60,056 nt of DNA, from contig CAMBMO010000014.1 of NCBI GenBank assembly GCA_945868805.1, positions 1-60,056 of the forward strand. The letters run 5' to 3'. Below the pieces are notes generated by a model. That model saw nothing but the letters and a program-made list of their open reading frames with translations, was not told where the DNA came from and searched no databases. The stretch comes from Singulisphaera sp. GP187 (lineage in GTDB: Bacteria; Planctomycetota; Phycisphaerae; Phycisphaerales; SM1A02). Below are positions 19,036 to 27,730 of the stretch, piece after piece. A program made the position numbers and the translations under genes. Position 1 is the first letter of the stretch, and every line of letters begins with the position of its first letter.

Positions 19036-20277
19036 CTAATGACTTTGCCAGACGATTTTCGACAGATCGATTCCCTCTTTGTGAAGGTCGTAAAGCGGAC
19101 TCAGGCGCCTTAAGTGATTCACGGCGGTCTCGATCATCTCGATCGCCGCGTCGACTTCGGCATCGGTCGTCCACCGCCCCAGAGACAACCGGAGCGACGA
19201 GTGCGCGAGATCGTCACCGACCCCGAGGCTCTTCAACACATACGAAGGTTCGAGACTCGCGCTCGTACACGCCGATCCGGAAGAACAGGCAATCTCGCGA
19301 ACGCCCATCATGAGACTCTCACCTTCCACAAATCCGAAAGAGATATTCGTGATGTTCGGAACGCGCTTCGTGGCGTGCCCGTTGACGACGGTCACTTCGA
19401 TCCGCTTCACCAATTCGGACTCCAGTCGAGATCGCATCGCAAGAAGTCGAACCCCCTCGGCTTCCATGTCGTTGCGACAGAGCTCGCACGCCTTGCCGAA
19501 TCCGACGATTCCGCTGACATTCTGTGTTCCCGAGCGCATCCCGCGCTCCTGCCCTCCACCATCTTGCAGCGCCTCAAGCCGTACTCGTGGCTTGCGACGG
19601 CGAACATAGAGCGCACCAACCCCCTTCGGACCATAGATCTTGTGCCCACTCCATGAGAGCAAGTCAATGTTGTCCGTTTCGACATTCGTCGGCATCTTGC
19701 CGACCCACTGGGTTGCATCTGTGTGAAAGATGATTTCCTTCTCGTGGCAGAGTTTGCCAATCGCAGGCACCTCGTTAATCGTCCCAAGTTCATTATTGAC
19801 CCACATGATCGAGACCAAGATTGTGTCGGGTCGAAGTGCAGCCTTCACCATCTCTGCCGTGATCACGCCATCCATCGGTGGCTGAATGAATGTCGCGTCA
19901 AATCCCTCGCGCATCAATCGACGAACTGGATCGAGTACTGCCTTGTGTTCATGCGCTGCGGTCACGATGTGACCGCGACCAGACTGCCCGGAGGCGGCGC
20001 GGGCATAGATCTCTGCGGCTCCCTTGATCGCGAGGTTGTTGGACTCTGTCGATCCAGAAGTGAAAATGACTTCCTTGGACTGAGCGCCGATCAACTTGGC
20101 GGCTTGCTCGCGAGCGATCTCGATGCCATCTTCGGCTTCCCACCCAAACTGGTGATTGCGCGACCCTGCATTTCCGAATCTTTCGCTGAAATAGGGAAGC
20201 ATCGCTTCCACGACCTTGGGATCGCACCGAGTGGTCGCGGCGTGATCGAGGTAGATTGGGTTCTTGGATGAAATCAA
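19036..20277 (-). CDS. iscS: Cysteine desulfurase
   Basis: A 413-residue PLP enzyme that takes sulfur from cysteine for Fe-S clusters and thiolated molecules. The N-terminal IYLDHAATT, the PLP lysine in WSGHKIYGPKGVGALY, and the active cysteine in SSGSACTSASLEPS (the mobile loop of group I, IscS/NifS type) are present. No ATG fits the conserved N-terminus. A TTG at 20277, with GAAGGAA just upstream, gives MISSKNPIYLDH and is preferred. It heads iscS-iscU-iscA and is divergent from panC across 79 nt that hold a Fur-like palindrome. Confidence 0.93.
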   Translation of the reverse strand: MISSKNPIYLDHAATTRCDPKVVEAMLPYFSERFGNAGSRNHQFGWEAEDGIEIAREQAAKLIGAQSKEVIFTSGSTESNNLAIKGAAEIYARAASGQSGRGHIVTAAHEHKAVLDPVRRLMREGFDATFIQPPMDGVITAEMVKAALRPDTILVSIMWVNNELGTINEVPAIGKLCHEKEIIFHTDATQWVGKMPTNVETDNIDLLSWSGHKIYGPKGVGALYVRRRKPRVRLEALQDGGGQERGMRSGTQNVSGIVGFGKACELCRNDMEAEGVRLLAMRSRLESELVKRIEVTVVNGHATKRVPNITNISFGFVEGESLMMGVREIACSSGSACTSASLEPSYVLKSLGVGDDLAHSSLRLSLGRWTTDAEVDAAIEMIETAVNHLRRLSPLYDLHKEGIDLSKIVWQSH

Positions 20278-20295
20278 GGATTTCCTTCGGGTAAG

Positions 20296-20312
20296 TTGAG
20301 ACTGGTTCTCAA
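20296..20312. promoter_or_regulatory. Fur-like palindrome upstream of the isc operon
   Basis: TTGAGACTGGTTCTCAA is a perfect 6-bp inverted repeat (TTGAGA/TCTCAA) with a 5-bp spacer, 19-35 nt before the iscS start. The arms resemble Fur-type boxes of the TGAGAA-n-TTCTCA kind. Iron control of Fe-S assembly would make sense, but no regulator is in the window, and panC on the other side could also be affected. Confidence 0.45.
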
Positions 20313-20356
20313 TTACGCATTGTAGTAGGTCCACCAAACTCATCAAGCCAAGAGAC

Positions 20357-21193
20357 ATGAAAATAATCGAATCATCACGCGAACTCGCCCCATTTCAAGG
20401 AGGTTCCCTGGTCGCGACTATGGGAGCTCTGCATGAAGGGCACGCATCGCTTATCCGGACCGCGAAACTGGCCAAGCATCCCGTGTTGGTGACGATTTTT
20501 GTCAATCCAACCCAATTCGGACCCTCGGAGGACTTCTCACGGTACCCGCGCACGCTTGAGGTGGATCTTGGACTGGCAGAAACGGCTGGTGCCGATGCGG
20601 TCTTCGTGCCTTCGATAGGCGACATCTATCCGGACGGGATCGAGATTGCGAAGCGACAGGCGACTGAACTCGCGCTCCCGCCCACCGCGAATCAACCCAA
20701 ACTCGAAGATGCGGGCCGACCGACCCATTTCGGCGGAGTCTGCCAAGTTGTAGCGAGGCTCTTCGATCTATGCCGTCCATCGCTCGCGCACTTCGGCGAG
20801 AAGGACTTCCAGCAACTCCGAGTCATCACGCAACTGGTCGAACTGAATTCGGATCGATGGCAAGCGCTCAAGATCGTTCCTTGTAAGACGGTGCGGGAAC
20901 CCGATGGACTCGCAATGAGCAGTCGCAACCGCTACCTCAACGTGACTCAAAGACAAGATGCGCTCGGCCTCTGGCGTGCCTTGCAAGTCGCGAGAGAATG
21001 CGAAAACCTATCGAACGCGGAGGTGATGATGCGCGCCACGCTCGAACAACACGGGCTGGACCCCGAGTACGCAGTTGTTCGCAGTTCAAAGACACTTTGC
21101 GCCATCGACGCAACGACGAACTCTGCTCGCATACTCGTCGCTGCAAAGCTCGGCGAGATTCGGTTGATCGACAACGCTCCCTTTGGGAATTGA
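20357..21193 (+). CDS. panC: Pantothenate synthetase
   Basis: The 278-residue enzyme joining pantoate and beta-alanine with ATP, the last step to vitamin B5. The nucleotidyltransferase HIGH-type motif MGALHEGH is at residues 22-29, FVNPTQFGPSEDFSRYPR follows near 50, and the LAHFGEKDFQQL and LAMSSRNRYL (KMSKS-equivalent) blocks are intact. The start is in a weak context (AAGAGAC upstream, no good hexamer at short distance). It is divergent from iscS and 24 nt upstream of the thioredoxin-like gene, which has its own hexamer. Confidence 0.95.
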   Translation: MKIIESSRELAPFQGGSLVATMGALHEGHASLIRTAKLAKHPVLVTIFVNPTQFGPSEDFSRYPRTLEVDLGLAETAGADAVFVPSIGDIYPDGIEIAKRQATELALPPTANQPKLEDAGRPTHFGGVCQVVARLFDLCRPSLAHFGEKDFQQLRVITQLVELNSDRWQALKIVPCKTVREPDGLAMSSRNRYLNVTQRQDALGLWRALQVARECENLSNAEVMMRATLEQHGLDPEYAVVRSSKTLCAIDATTNSARILVAAKLGEIRLIDNAPFGN

Positions 21194-21205
21194 TCTTTCC
21201 TTCGC

Positions 21206-21211
21206 TAGAAT
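21206..21211 (+). promoter_or_regulatory. -10 hexamer TAGAAT
   Basis: cgcTAGAAT lies 6 nt before the ATG at 21218, with no Shine-Dalgarno sequence between. Confidence 0.6.
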
Positions 21212-21217
21212 GCCAAG

Positions 21218-22579
21218 ATGCGAATCCTTCCCACGTTGGTTTTCCTGCTTGCGTTGGGATCTACTTGGTCGATCGCGGACGCGCAATTTGGTGGCGGTTT
21301 CTCGCCACGAAAGCCGGCGCCCGCGAGTCCACCCGAGACACCTCCGACCGCGCCGACGCAAGCTAAGCCAGCAGCTAAGCCAGCAGCTGAGCCAGCAGCT
21401 GAGCCAGAAGGCAACCCACCAACCCTTCCAGAGAACGCCCCTCAGTTTGACGAACCAACGTCAGCCAAACCTAGTTCGCCACCCGATTCTGGTGCCACGG
21501 TCAAAGTCGCGAAACCTGTCAAGTGCGACGCTCCACAGAAGGCGTGGATCGCGCGCCTCGATCCCGAGGACCGAGAAGCCATTGACGCCGGACTTGGATA
21601 CGCCCTGGCGGAATTGAGCCCAACACTGAAATGGGTCGGATCCACTTCGACTCAGGGAGCGCCCGACTTCAAAGGCAAAGTTGTCGTGATCCAGAGCATT
21701 GATGCTGGTTCGTCGACCCCAGCGATTCTCGATCGAATCGTCACGGGGCTCGGATCGGCGCACTCGGATGGCGATGTGGTCGTCATCGGCGTGCAGATTC
21801 CAAGCAAGCTGGATCTCGCGACCAAACGACTGGAAAAGACTTCAACCAAGGCGATAATTTGTATCGACACGGATGGCAAGTGGTGTGATGCCCTCGGCAT
21901 CTACAAGAAGCCCGTCAACCTGATCGTCGACCGGAATGGGGCAATTCGATTCGCTGGATTGACGGAGAAAGGGTCGGCCGCAGCGGCAAAGTCGCTCGTT
22001 GCAGAGCCGAAAGCTGAGATTCGCGTCGCTGCTCGCCCGGAGTCTGTGGCGAGCGCATCGGCACCCACCGTCAGCTTTCCGACCTTCACCGAACCCCTAA
22101 GTGGTTGCAAAGATTTCCGTGGGCGAATGAGCCCAGAGCTGATGGTCGATCAGTGGATCACGGTCACTCCCAACACCAAAGGGAAGGTCATCATCGTCGA
22201 CTTTTTCTTCACTGGTTGCGCCCCGTGCAGAGCGGCCATCCCTCACACGAATGAACTCGTAAAGGTGTACGGCGATTCGGTCGCCGTTGTCGGCGTCTCT
22301 TTCGAGAGTAAGTCGACATTCGACTCAGGCATGAAGAAACACAAGCTCAAGACGAGCGACTTTCACTACCCGCTCGGACTCGATACGACTCGGCGCACGA
22401 TCGGGGCGTTCGGCGTCGAGAGCTATCCGTCGATCGCGATTCTCTCGGCGGACGGAATCGTCCGCTGGCAGGGACACCCAAGCAACCTCAATCGAGCAGT
22501 ACTCGATCCAATTGTCGCAGCGAATGGGGCACTCGCGAAGAGCGCCGAGCAGTCGAAGAGTCGTAGCTGGGCGAAGTGA
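21218..22579 (+). CDS. Secreted TlpA-like protein with two thioredoxin-like domains
   Basis: A 453-residue exported protein. The signal peptide (residues 1-22, ending ADA) is followed by a Pro/Ala/Glu-rich linker containing a 12-bp DNA repeat. A first thioredoxin-like domain (about 105-260) lacks a CxxC, so it is probably not redox-active. A second (about 300-440) has the active motif FTGCAPC followed by RAAIPHTNEL, the SFESK strand and the cis-proline loop ESYPSIAI. The second domain should reduce or oxidise thiols in the periplasm, as TlpA/ResA proteins do in cytochrome c maturation or resistance roles. The partner is unknown. Two fused domains with one inactive are unusual but occur in planctomycetes. 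Confidence 0.85.
   Translation: MRILPTLVFLLALGSTWSIADAQFGGGFSPRKPAPASPPETPPTAPTQAKPAAKPAAEPAAEPEGNPPTLPENAPQFDEPTSAKPSSPPDSGATVKVAKPVKCDAPQKAWIARLDPEDREAIDAGLGYALAELSPTLKWVGSTSTQGAPDFKGKVVVIQSIDAGSSTPAILDRIVTGLGSAHSDGDVVVIGVQIPSKLDLATKRLEKTSTKAIICIDTDGKWCDALGIYKKPVNLIVDRNGAIRFAGLTEKGSAAAAKSLVAEPKAEIRVAARPESVASASAPTVSFPTFTEPLSGCKDFRGRMSPELMVDQWITVTPNTKGKVIIVDFFFTGCAPCRAAIPHTNELVKVYGDSVAVVGVSFESKSTFDSGMKKHKLKTSDFHYPLGLDTTRRTIGAFGVESYPSIAILSADGIVRWQGHPSNLNRAVLDPIVAANGALAKSAEQSKSRSWAK
21361..21408 (+). repeat. 12-bp tandem repeat in the linker of the TlpA-like gene
   Basis: Four near-identical units of the form agct(a/g)agccagc, encoding AKPA-AKPA-AEPA-AEPE. Copy number changes would lengthen the linker by four residues per unit without a frameshift. 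Confidence 0.9.
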
Positions 22580-22595
22580 GGTTCTCTCTGACTTC

Positions 22596-23588
22596 TCAAT
22601 ATTCGCGCTCAATAGTCGCATCCGCGATCGCGCGAAGCAGTTGCCGTGCGGGGCACTCCGCGAGGATCTCCAGCTGATCCTTCGCCCTTTCGACCAATGC
22701 TTCGGCCGTCTCCCTTGCTGCGACGAGCGACTCGGTCGATTCAACCAACCGAAGGACCTCCGCGACATCGCATCGTTCGACTGCTCGAATGGTCTGATCC
22801 CGAGAATCTGCGGAGCATCGAGAGAAATGCGTCACCAGTGGCAGCGTGAACTTCCCCTTTTGCAAATCGATCCCAAGCGTCTTTCCGACGACAGTTTCGT
22901 CACCCACCAGATCGAGTACGTCGTCCTGGATTTGAAACGCCATACCAAGTTCCTCCCCGTAGATTCGGAGCGCCTTGCACGCAATGGGATCCGCCCCAGC
23001 CAGCCTTGCTGCAAGTCCGCAACAGGCCCCGGCGAGAACTCCAGTCTTGCGACGGATGATGTCGAAGTAGGTTTCTGAATCGAGGTTGAAATCACCGCGA
23101 TGGGACAATTGAAGGATTTCTCCGCTACAAAGTTGCGACGTCATCGCTCCCAACTCGGTGTTGAGCCACGGCTCGCCGACCGTTGAACAAAGGCGGAACG
23201 AGCTCGAGATGAGAAAGTCGCCAAGCATGACGGCTGTTTCGTTTCCGCGAAGACTGTTCACTGTCGCTCCCCCGCGCCTCATGCTGGCCTCATCAAGGAC
23301 ATCGTCGTGGACCAATGTCGCCATGTGGATCATCTCCACGACCGCACCGAGAGTGTTGAGACTTTCGTCGATGACACGACTCGGTGGCGCCCCTGTTCGA
23401 ACCGCGAATCCGGACGCGATCACCAGTGTTGGTCGGAGCATCTTGCCGCGATACTTCTCGACATGTCGTGCGAGCAGATTGACCGAAGAAAGATCGCTGA
23501 CAAGCTCGCGTTCGAAACAAGCGGCGACCGCTTCAAGTCGACCTGCGAGTTCGGGCAAGAGGTGATCGGTCTCTGGAAATAGACTCAT
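22596..23588 (-). CDS. Trans-polyprenyl diphosphate synthase
   Basis: A 330-residue trans-isoprenyl diphosphate synthase that condenses isopentenyl diphosphate onto an allylic primer. The first aspartate-rich motif is in LVHDDVLDEASMRRG (residues about 83-97), the second in MAFQIQDDVLDLVGD, with GKTLGIDLQKGKFTLP after it. KYRGKMLRPTL is the isopentenyl diphosphate-binding block. The residues before the first DDxxD (I-H-M-A-T-L-V) lack large aromatic side chains, so a long product such as a quinone side chain is more likely than farnesyl diphosphate; this is inference. The start at 23588 is supported by TACTAT nine bases upstream. Confidence 0.92.
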   Translation of the reverse strand: MSLFPETDHLLPELAGRLEAVAACFERELVSDLSSVNLLARHVEKYRGKMLRPTLVIASGFAVRTGAPPSRVIDESLNTLGAVVEMIHMATLVHDDVLDEASMRRGGATVNSLRGNETAVMLGDFLISSSFRLCSTVGEPWLNTELGAMTSQLCSGEILQLSHRGDFNLDSETYFDIIRRKTGVLAGACCGLAARLAGADPIACKALRIYGEELGMAFQIQDDVLDLVGDETVVGKTLGIDLQKGKFTLPLVTHFSRCSADSRDQTIRAVERCDVAEVLRLVESTESLVAARETAEALVERAKDQLEILAECPARQLLRAIADATIEREY

Positions 23589-23597
23589 CGGATTCCA

Positions 23598-23603
23598 ATA
23601 GTA
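23598..23603 (-). promoter_or_regulatory. -10 hexamer TACTAT
   Basis: Minus-strand hexamer, 9 nt before the ATG at 23588. Confidence 0.4.
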
Positions 23604-23649
23604 GGGTGAGGCACAGTCCAAAAACTGAGTCGACCATCCCCGAATTCGC

Positions 23650-24516
23650 TCATCGCTGCGCCGCGATGTAGACGATCCATCCTTCGCACGCTTCACCTGC
23701 ACGCGACGGCTTGAAAATGCTGTTTCCTTCGCCACTCTTGTGATCGGTTCCTTCCCAGTAGACGATCGGATTGCGAAAACCAGCCTCAACAAGCACTTCC
23801 TTTATCTCAGGAAGCGTCCAGAGTCGCCATTCATACGTGAACGCTCGTCGCATTTCGCTCCCGTCCGGGAAGCGAAAGTGAATGTGGTTCACGACTTCAT
23901 GGGTGATCGGATTGACCTTCGCCTGATCCCAAACATAGGTGAATCCATCGAGGGATCGCTCTTCCTCGCCGACGGACCAGGACCCGGATCCTCCGTACGC
24001 GTCGACGAAGATCATCCCCCCAGCCTTCACATGGGTGGCAGCATTGCTGAAATACTCCCGCAATTTTTCCCGAGAATGGAAAATGAAATAGCTGAAGTTG
24101 AGCGCGACGAGAACATCAACACCGCTCGTTCGCACACAATTGACGTCGCCCTTCTTTAGCTCGATCCGATCGCGCTGATTCTCTGAGAGTGACGCAATTC
24201 GTTCCCGGCCTCGCCTGAGAACTTTCGGGTCGAGATCGACTCCGATCGCGGTGTTCGTCGGACGCCACTGCACCCAATCTCGAGCGAGAAGTCCTGTTCC
24301 GCAAAAGTCTTCCCGGAGCGACGTCGGGAGTCGGTTTCGTAGCTTTCGGAAGACACGGTCGATCATTGCGCAGTCGGAATCCGTGCCCTGAACGGCGAGC
24401 TCGTAGAGTTCGTGCCGATCCGAGTTCTTGGCACTTCTCCACGCCGGTTTTCGTGGACTTCGAGTTGATTGCTTCGCCATATGCTTCGCCATATGCTTCG
24501 CCATATGCTTCGCCAT
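23650..24516 (-). CDS. Class I SAM-dependent methyltransferase with repeated N-terminus
   Basis: A 288-residue methyltransferase of the Rossmann type. LREDFCGTGLLARDWV is the SAM motif I equivalent, AIGVDLDP the acidic motif II, and LVALNFSYFIFHSREKL lies near the catalytic face, as in methyltransferases often annotated as Methyltransf_25. The N-terminus is four tandem MAKH/MAKQ units made by a 12-bp repeat, so there are four in-frame ATGs (24516, 24504, 24492, 24480). I chose the first because TAGACT lies 11 nt upstream. The hexamer's TAG is the stop of the DUF1573 lipoprotein gene. The substrate is unknown. It is close to S-adenosylhomocysteinase, which would recycle its by-product. Confidence 0.82.
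   Translation of the reverse strand: MAKHMAKHMAKHMAKQSTRSPRKPAWRSAKNSDRHELYELAVQGTDSDCAMIDRVFRKLRNRLPTSLREDFCGTGLLARDWVQWRPTNTAIGVDLDPKVLRRGRERIASLSENQRDRIELKKGDVNCVRTSGVDVLVALNFSYFIFHSREKLREYFSNAATHVKAGGMIFVDAYGGSGSWSVGEEERSLDGFTYVWDQAKVNPITHEVVNHIHFRFPDGSEMRRAFTYEWRLWTLPEIKEVLVEAGFRNPIVYWEGTDHKSGEGNSIFKPSRAGEACEGWIVYIAAQR
24469..24516 (-). repeat. 12-bp tandem repeat with four equivalent start codons
   Basis: Minus-strand ATGGCGAAGCAT repeated four times (the last unit ends in AA in place of AT). Each unit contains an in-frame ATG. Confidence 0.9.
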
Positions 24517-24527
24517 AGTGGGGGCGA

Positions 24528-24533
24528 AGTCTA
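24528..24533 (-). promoter_or_regulatory. -10 hexamer TAGACT overlapping a stop codon
   Basis: Minus-strand TAGACT, 11 nt before the ATG at 24516. The TAG is also the stop of the gene upstream. Confidence 0.4.
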
Positions 24534-25280
24534 GTGGGTCACGGCTCGCGCAGGTGGCGTATTGCGCAACCAAATGAACAGTTCCGAGCAATCCGGCTTG
24601 TCCGTCCCGATGCGCAACAAGAGCGTTGACCACGCTCCCGCTTGGTCGAATGCGAATTCGGGAAGCGGCGATTCTGCGATCGCGAGCGCATCGACCTTTG
24701 CCCAATCGATCGAGAGGGAGTGGTCCGTTGCTCTCTCGTCAGATCGCTTCGCCACGACGGGCGGATAAGAGTGCGTGATCGCGAATGGCACATCGTCCGA
24801 GGACTCCACCTGAAAGGACCCGTCTGGATTGACTTCACGCGAGATCCCGCTTGGAGTCGATCGGACAGAGGATCGCACCTCGTATCGAACCTGCAGGCGC
24901 CCAAGTGGTCGAGAATTCTCATCGATGAAACGGATGAACTGCTGTTTTCTTCCCTGCCCCCACAACTCAAGTCGCACTTTCACCGTGACCTCTCCGCCGG
25001 GGGGTAATTCCAAATTCGGCTGAAGATCTGGAATCGTGCAACCGCAAGTTGCGACAAATCCACGAATCCGAACCGGAGTCGCCAAGGGGTTGCGAATGAC
25101 GACCTTAATCGGAGGGAGCAGCTCGCACTGAGAGACCGCACCGCAATCGACTTGATCCGGAGTGATCGTGATCGATGAGGACTCTGTCAGCGGGTCAACC
25201 GCGACGACTTCCACCTCGGGCGTGGTCGAGCACGCACTCACCAGGCAGAACACGACGATGCAAAGGCATGCCACTCTCAT
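24531..25280 (-). CDS. DUF1573-type lipoprotein
   Basis: A 249-residue lipoprotein with the lipobox L-V-S-A-C at about residues 13-17. The mature part contains a DUF1573-like immunoglobulin-fold domain: DCGAVSQCE, then VVIRNPLATPVRI, then the C-G-C-T-I-P motif, and LELPPGGEVTVKVRL. The family is widespread in planctomycetes and Bacteroidota and lacks a known reaction. The last 100 residues are less conserved. The start at 25280 is preferred to a TTG at 25307 because TAGGCT lies 7 nt upstream. It sits between sahH and the methyltransferase on the same strand. Confidence 0.8.
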   Translation of the reverse strand: MRVACLCIVVFCLVSACSTTPEVEVVAVDPLTESSSITITPDQVDCGAVSQCELLPPIKVVIRNPLATPVRIRGFVATCGCTIPDLQPNLELPPGGEVTVKVRLELWGQGRKQQFIRFIDENSRPLGRLQVRYEVRSSVRSTPSGISREVNPDGSFQVESSDDVPFAITHSYPPVVAKRSDERATDHSLSIDWAKVDALAIAESPLPEFAFDQAGAWSTLLLRIGTDKPDCSELFIWLRNTPPARAVTH

Positions 25281-25287
25281 CAGCGCA

Positions 25288-25293
25288 AGCCTA
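25288..25293 (-). promoter_or_regulatory. -10 hexamer TAGGCT
   Basis: Minus-strand hexamer, 7 nt before the ATG at 25280. Confidence 0.5.
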
Positions 25294-25322
25294 CGAGAAA
25301 GGAGCAAAATTATGCAACAAAT

Positions 25323-26837
25323 TCAGTATCGATAGAGCGCAGGCTTGTACGGACCGTCAACGGGAATTCCGAGGTATTCGGACTGCTTTGCGGTGAGTTT
25401 GCTCAACTTCGCACCCAATTTTCCCAGATGAAGTCTCGCGACCTTTTCGTCGAGCGACTTCGCAAGCGTGTAGACCTTTTTCTCATAGTTCGCTGCGTTG
25501 CCATGAAGTTCGATCTGCGCGATGACCTGGTTCGTGAAACTGGCGCTCATGACGAACGACGGATGACCCGTTGCGCAACCGAGGTTGAGCAATCGCCCCT
25601 CGGCGAGCACGATGATCGAATGCCCATCCGCAAAGACCCATTCGTCGACCTGTGGCTTCACATTGACGCGGGTGACACCCTTGAGAGCGGTCAATCCAGC
25701 GATATCAATCTCGTTATCGAAGTGGCCGATGTTGCCGACGATCGCCTTGTCCTTCATTTGGGTCATGAGATCCGCGGTGATCACATTGCAATTGCCAGTC
25801 GCAGTCACGAACAGGTCAGCTGAGGCAATGACGTCCTCGATCGTCACGACTTCGTACCCCTCCATGCATGCCTGGAGCGCACAGATCGGATCGATCTCGG
25901 TGATCTTGACGCGGCATCCTTGACCGCGAAGGCTGCTCGCGCAACCCTTACCGACATCGCCGAATCCAAGAACGACAGCGACCTTGCCCGCGAGCATCAC
26001 ATCCGTTGCACGCATGATTCCATCGACGCATGAGTGGCGACACCCATAGAGGTTGTCGAACTTGCTCTTTGTCACCGAATCGTTGACATTGATCGCGGGG
26101 AAGAGCAATTGTCCGCATTCTTGCATCTGAAAGAGACGATGGACTCCGGTGGTGGTCTCTTCGCTAACTCCACGGATGCTCGGCGCGATGCGACCAAAGA
26201 GGCCAGCATTCGTCGTCGAGAGATCCTGAATCAACCGCAAGACAACCTGGAATTCCTCGCTCTCGGCAGTGGCAGGGTCGGGAACTTTGCCCGCGCGCTC
26301 AAACTCGAGCCCCTTGTGAATGAGCATCGTGAGATCTCCACCGTCATCGAGAATAAGCGTTGGCCCCTTCCCGTTCGGCCAATTCATCGCTTGGTAGGTG
26401 CACCACCAGTACTCCGGAAGCGTTTCGCCCTTCCACGCGAACACGGGAATGCCAGCTGGCTTTTCAATCGTTCCCTTCGGACCGATTGCAACGGCGGCGG
26501 CGGCGTGATCTTGCGTCGAGAAAATATTGCAGGAAGCCCATCGAACTTCTGCACCGAGATCCACAAGTGTCTCGATGAGCACTGCAGTTTGAATGGTCAT
26601 GTGGAGCGAACCAGATATCCGCGCTCCCTTGAGCGGGCTCTTGCCCGCGTACTCCATGCGAAGTGCCATGAGTCCGGGCATCTCAATCTCGGCGAGTTCT
26701 ATCTCCTTGCGTCCAAAGCGAACCGTGTTCGCTGATAGGTCAAAAACCTGAAATGAAGGGCTCGCAGAGAGTGCCAATGAGGTGGTCATGAAGTTCTGGC
26801 TCTTCGCTGCGACGGGTGCGGTTGCTGTAGTGGTCAC
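25323..26837 (-). CDS. ahcY: S-adenosylhomocysteinase
   Basis: A 504-residue NAD-dependent enzyme that splits S-adenosylhomocysteine into homocysteine and adenosine, relieving product inhibition of methyltransferases. [46 protein letters not shown], the [11 protein letters not shown]-binding loop and the C-terminal KPALYRY are all intact. The GTG at 26837 has an AAAGGA Shine-Dalgarno sequence nine bases upstream and adds 16 residues; the ATG at 26789, without one, would give 488 residues and already covers the conserved N-terminus. An ArsR-methyltransferase fusion of the SahR type is encoded 2.5 kb away, and a palindrome lies upstream, so regulation by S-adenosylhomocysteine is plausible. Confidence 0.96.
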   Translation of the reverse strand: MTTTATAPVAAKSQNFMTTSLALSASPSFQVFDLSANTVRFGRKEIELAEIEMPGLMALRMEYAGKSPLKGARISGSLHMTIQTAVLIETLVDLGAEVRWASCNIFSTQDHAAAAVAIGPKGTIEKPAGIPVFAWKGETLPEYWWCTYQAMNWPNGKGPTLILDDGGDLTMLIHKGLEFERAGKVPDPATAESEEFQVVLRLIQDLSTTNAGLFGRIAPSIRGVSEETTTGVHRLFQMQECGQLLFPAINVNDSVTKSKFDNLYGCRHSCVDGIMRATDVMLAGKVAVVLGFGDVGKGCASSLRGQGCRVKITEIDPICALQACMEGYEVVTIEDVIASADLFVTATGNCNVITADLMTQMKDKAIVGNIGHFDNEIDIAGLTALKGVTRVNVKPQVDEWVFADGHSIIVLAEGRLLNLGCATGHPSFVMSASFTNQVIAQIELHGNAANYEKKVYTLAKSLDEKVARLHLGKLGAKLSKLTAKQSEYLGIPVDGPYKPALYRY

Positions 26838-26881
26838 GGTCAATTTTCCTTTGGTTGCGGGAATTCGGCGAAACATCCGTC

Positions 26882-26891
26882 TATCCGGATA
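26882..26891. promoter_or_regulatory. Palindrome upstream of ahcY
   Basis: TATCCGGATA is a perfect 10-bp palindrome in the 170-nt divergent region between ahcY and the cysteine-repeat protein gene. ATCCG also occurs 8 nt to its left as a direct repeat. It is a candidate operator for the ArsR-methyltransferase fusion; this is inference only. Confidence 0.3.
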
Positions 26892-27007
26892 TATGTATAG
26901 TAGCCAACAATCGGCTGACCGCATACCCCCAATTCGGAGACTCCAACGAGTCGCTCGCCTTGTTGAGATATTCTCTTCGCTTCGAACCAACCCAAAGGAA
27001 ACTCCCC

Positions 27008-27730
27008 ATGAAATCATCCACAACATCTTCGCGTTTGATCCTCGCCTCGCTCGCAACACTCGCCATCGGAACCGGCGCCGCGATGGGCTTTGCCCGCGTT
27101 GAGTCCGCCGCGAAGGGATCCCCCTACCCGCTCGCCACTTGCCCCGTGTCCGGCAAGCCACTGACCAAGGATGCGGCGGTCCTCGTAATGGAGGACCCGG
27201 CCAACCCGCTCAACAACGGTCGCGAGATCCGATTCTGTTGTCCAAATTGCATCGATCCATTTAAGGCAGATCCTTCGAAGTTCCTCCCCGCAATCGATGC
27301 GGCCATCATCGCGCAGCAGAAGGCTCGATATCCACTGACACACTGCGTCGTCATGACCGAGGATGAACTCCCTGCGGCGGGGCAGCCCGACGCGGACAAG
27401 GTCAAGGAAGTCGTCGTACTCAACGACATGGTCCGACTCTGCTGCCCAGGTTGCATGAAGAAGCTCAGGGCAAATCCTGAGAAGTATCTCGCCGATATCG
27501 ATGCGGCGGTCATTGCGACCCAGAAGAAAACTTACGTGCTGGTGACATGCCCAATTTCCGGCGAGGCACTCCCCGAGGAACCGGCTGACATCGTCATCGG
27601 CGAACGACTCGTCAGACTGTGCTGCAATGGATGCGCAAGCAAGGCTCGTAAGGACCCCGTCGCGATGTTTGCCAAACTGGATGCCGCAACGGCGACGAAG
27701 CCAGCGGCTGCGCCGACGCAAACAAAGTGA
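27008..27730 (+). CDS. Secreted protein with three YHS-like cysteine repeats
   Basis: A 240-residue exported protein: signal peptide at about residues 1-29, then three repeats of about 65 residues. Repeats 1 and 3 begin T-C-P-[VI]-S-G, and repeat 2 has H-C-V-V-M-T in that place. Each continues to an [RF]-[FL]-C-C-x-x-C motif and then K-x-[DN]-P. The spacing resembles the YHS/TRASH-like metal-binding domains, which hold a divalent metal through paired cysteines; binding here is inference. A good Shine-Dalgarno sequence (AAAGGA, eight bases upstream) fixes the ATG at 27008. Its stop overlaps the amidase GTG (GTGA), so the two are co-translated. Confidence 0.78.
   Translation: MKSSTTSSRLILASLATLAIGTGAAMGFARVESAAKGSPYPLATCPVSGKPLTKDAAVLVMEDPANPLNNGREIRFCCPNCIDPFKADPSKFLPAIDAAIIAQQKARYPLTHCVVMTEDELPAAGQPDADKVKEVVVLNDMVRLCCPGCMKKLRANPEKYLADIDAAVIATQKKTYVLVTCPISGEALPEEPADIVIGERLVRLCCNGCASKARKDPVAMFAKLDAATATKPAAAPTQTK

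Noticed and set aside
26790-26930. S-adenosylhomocysteine or SAM riboswitch upstream of ahcY
   Set aside because: No match to the conserved cores of those riboswitch classes could be seen; only a palindrome and a Shine-Dalgarno sequence are present.
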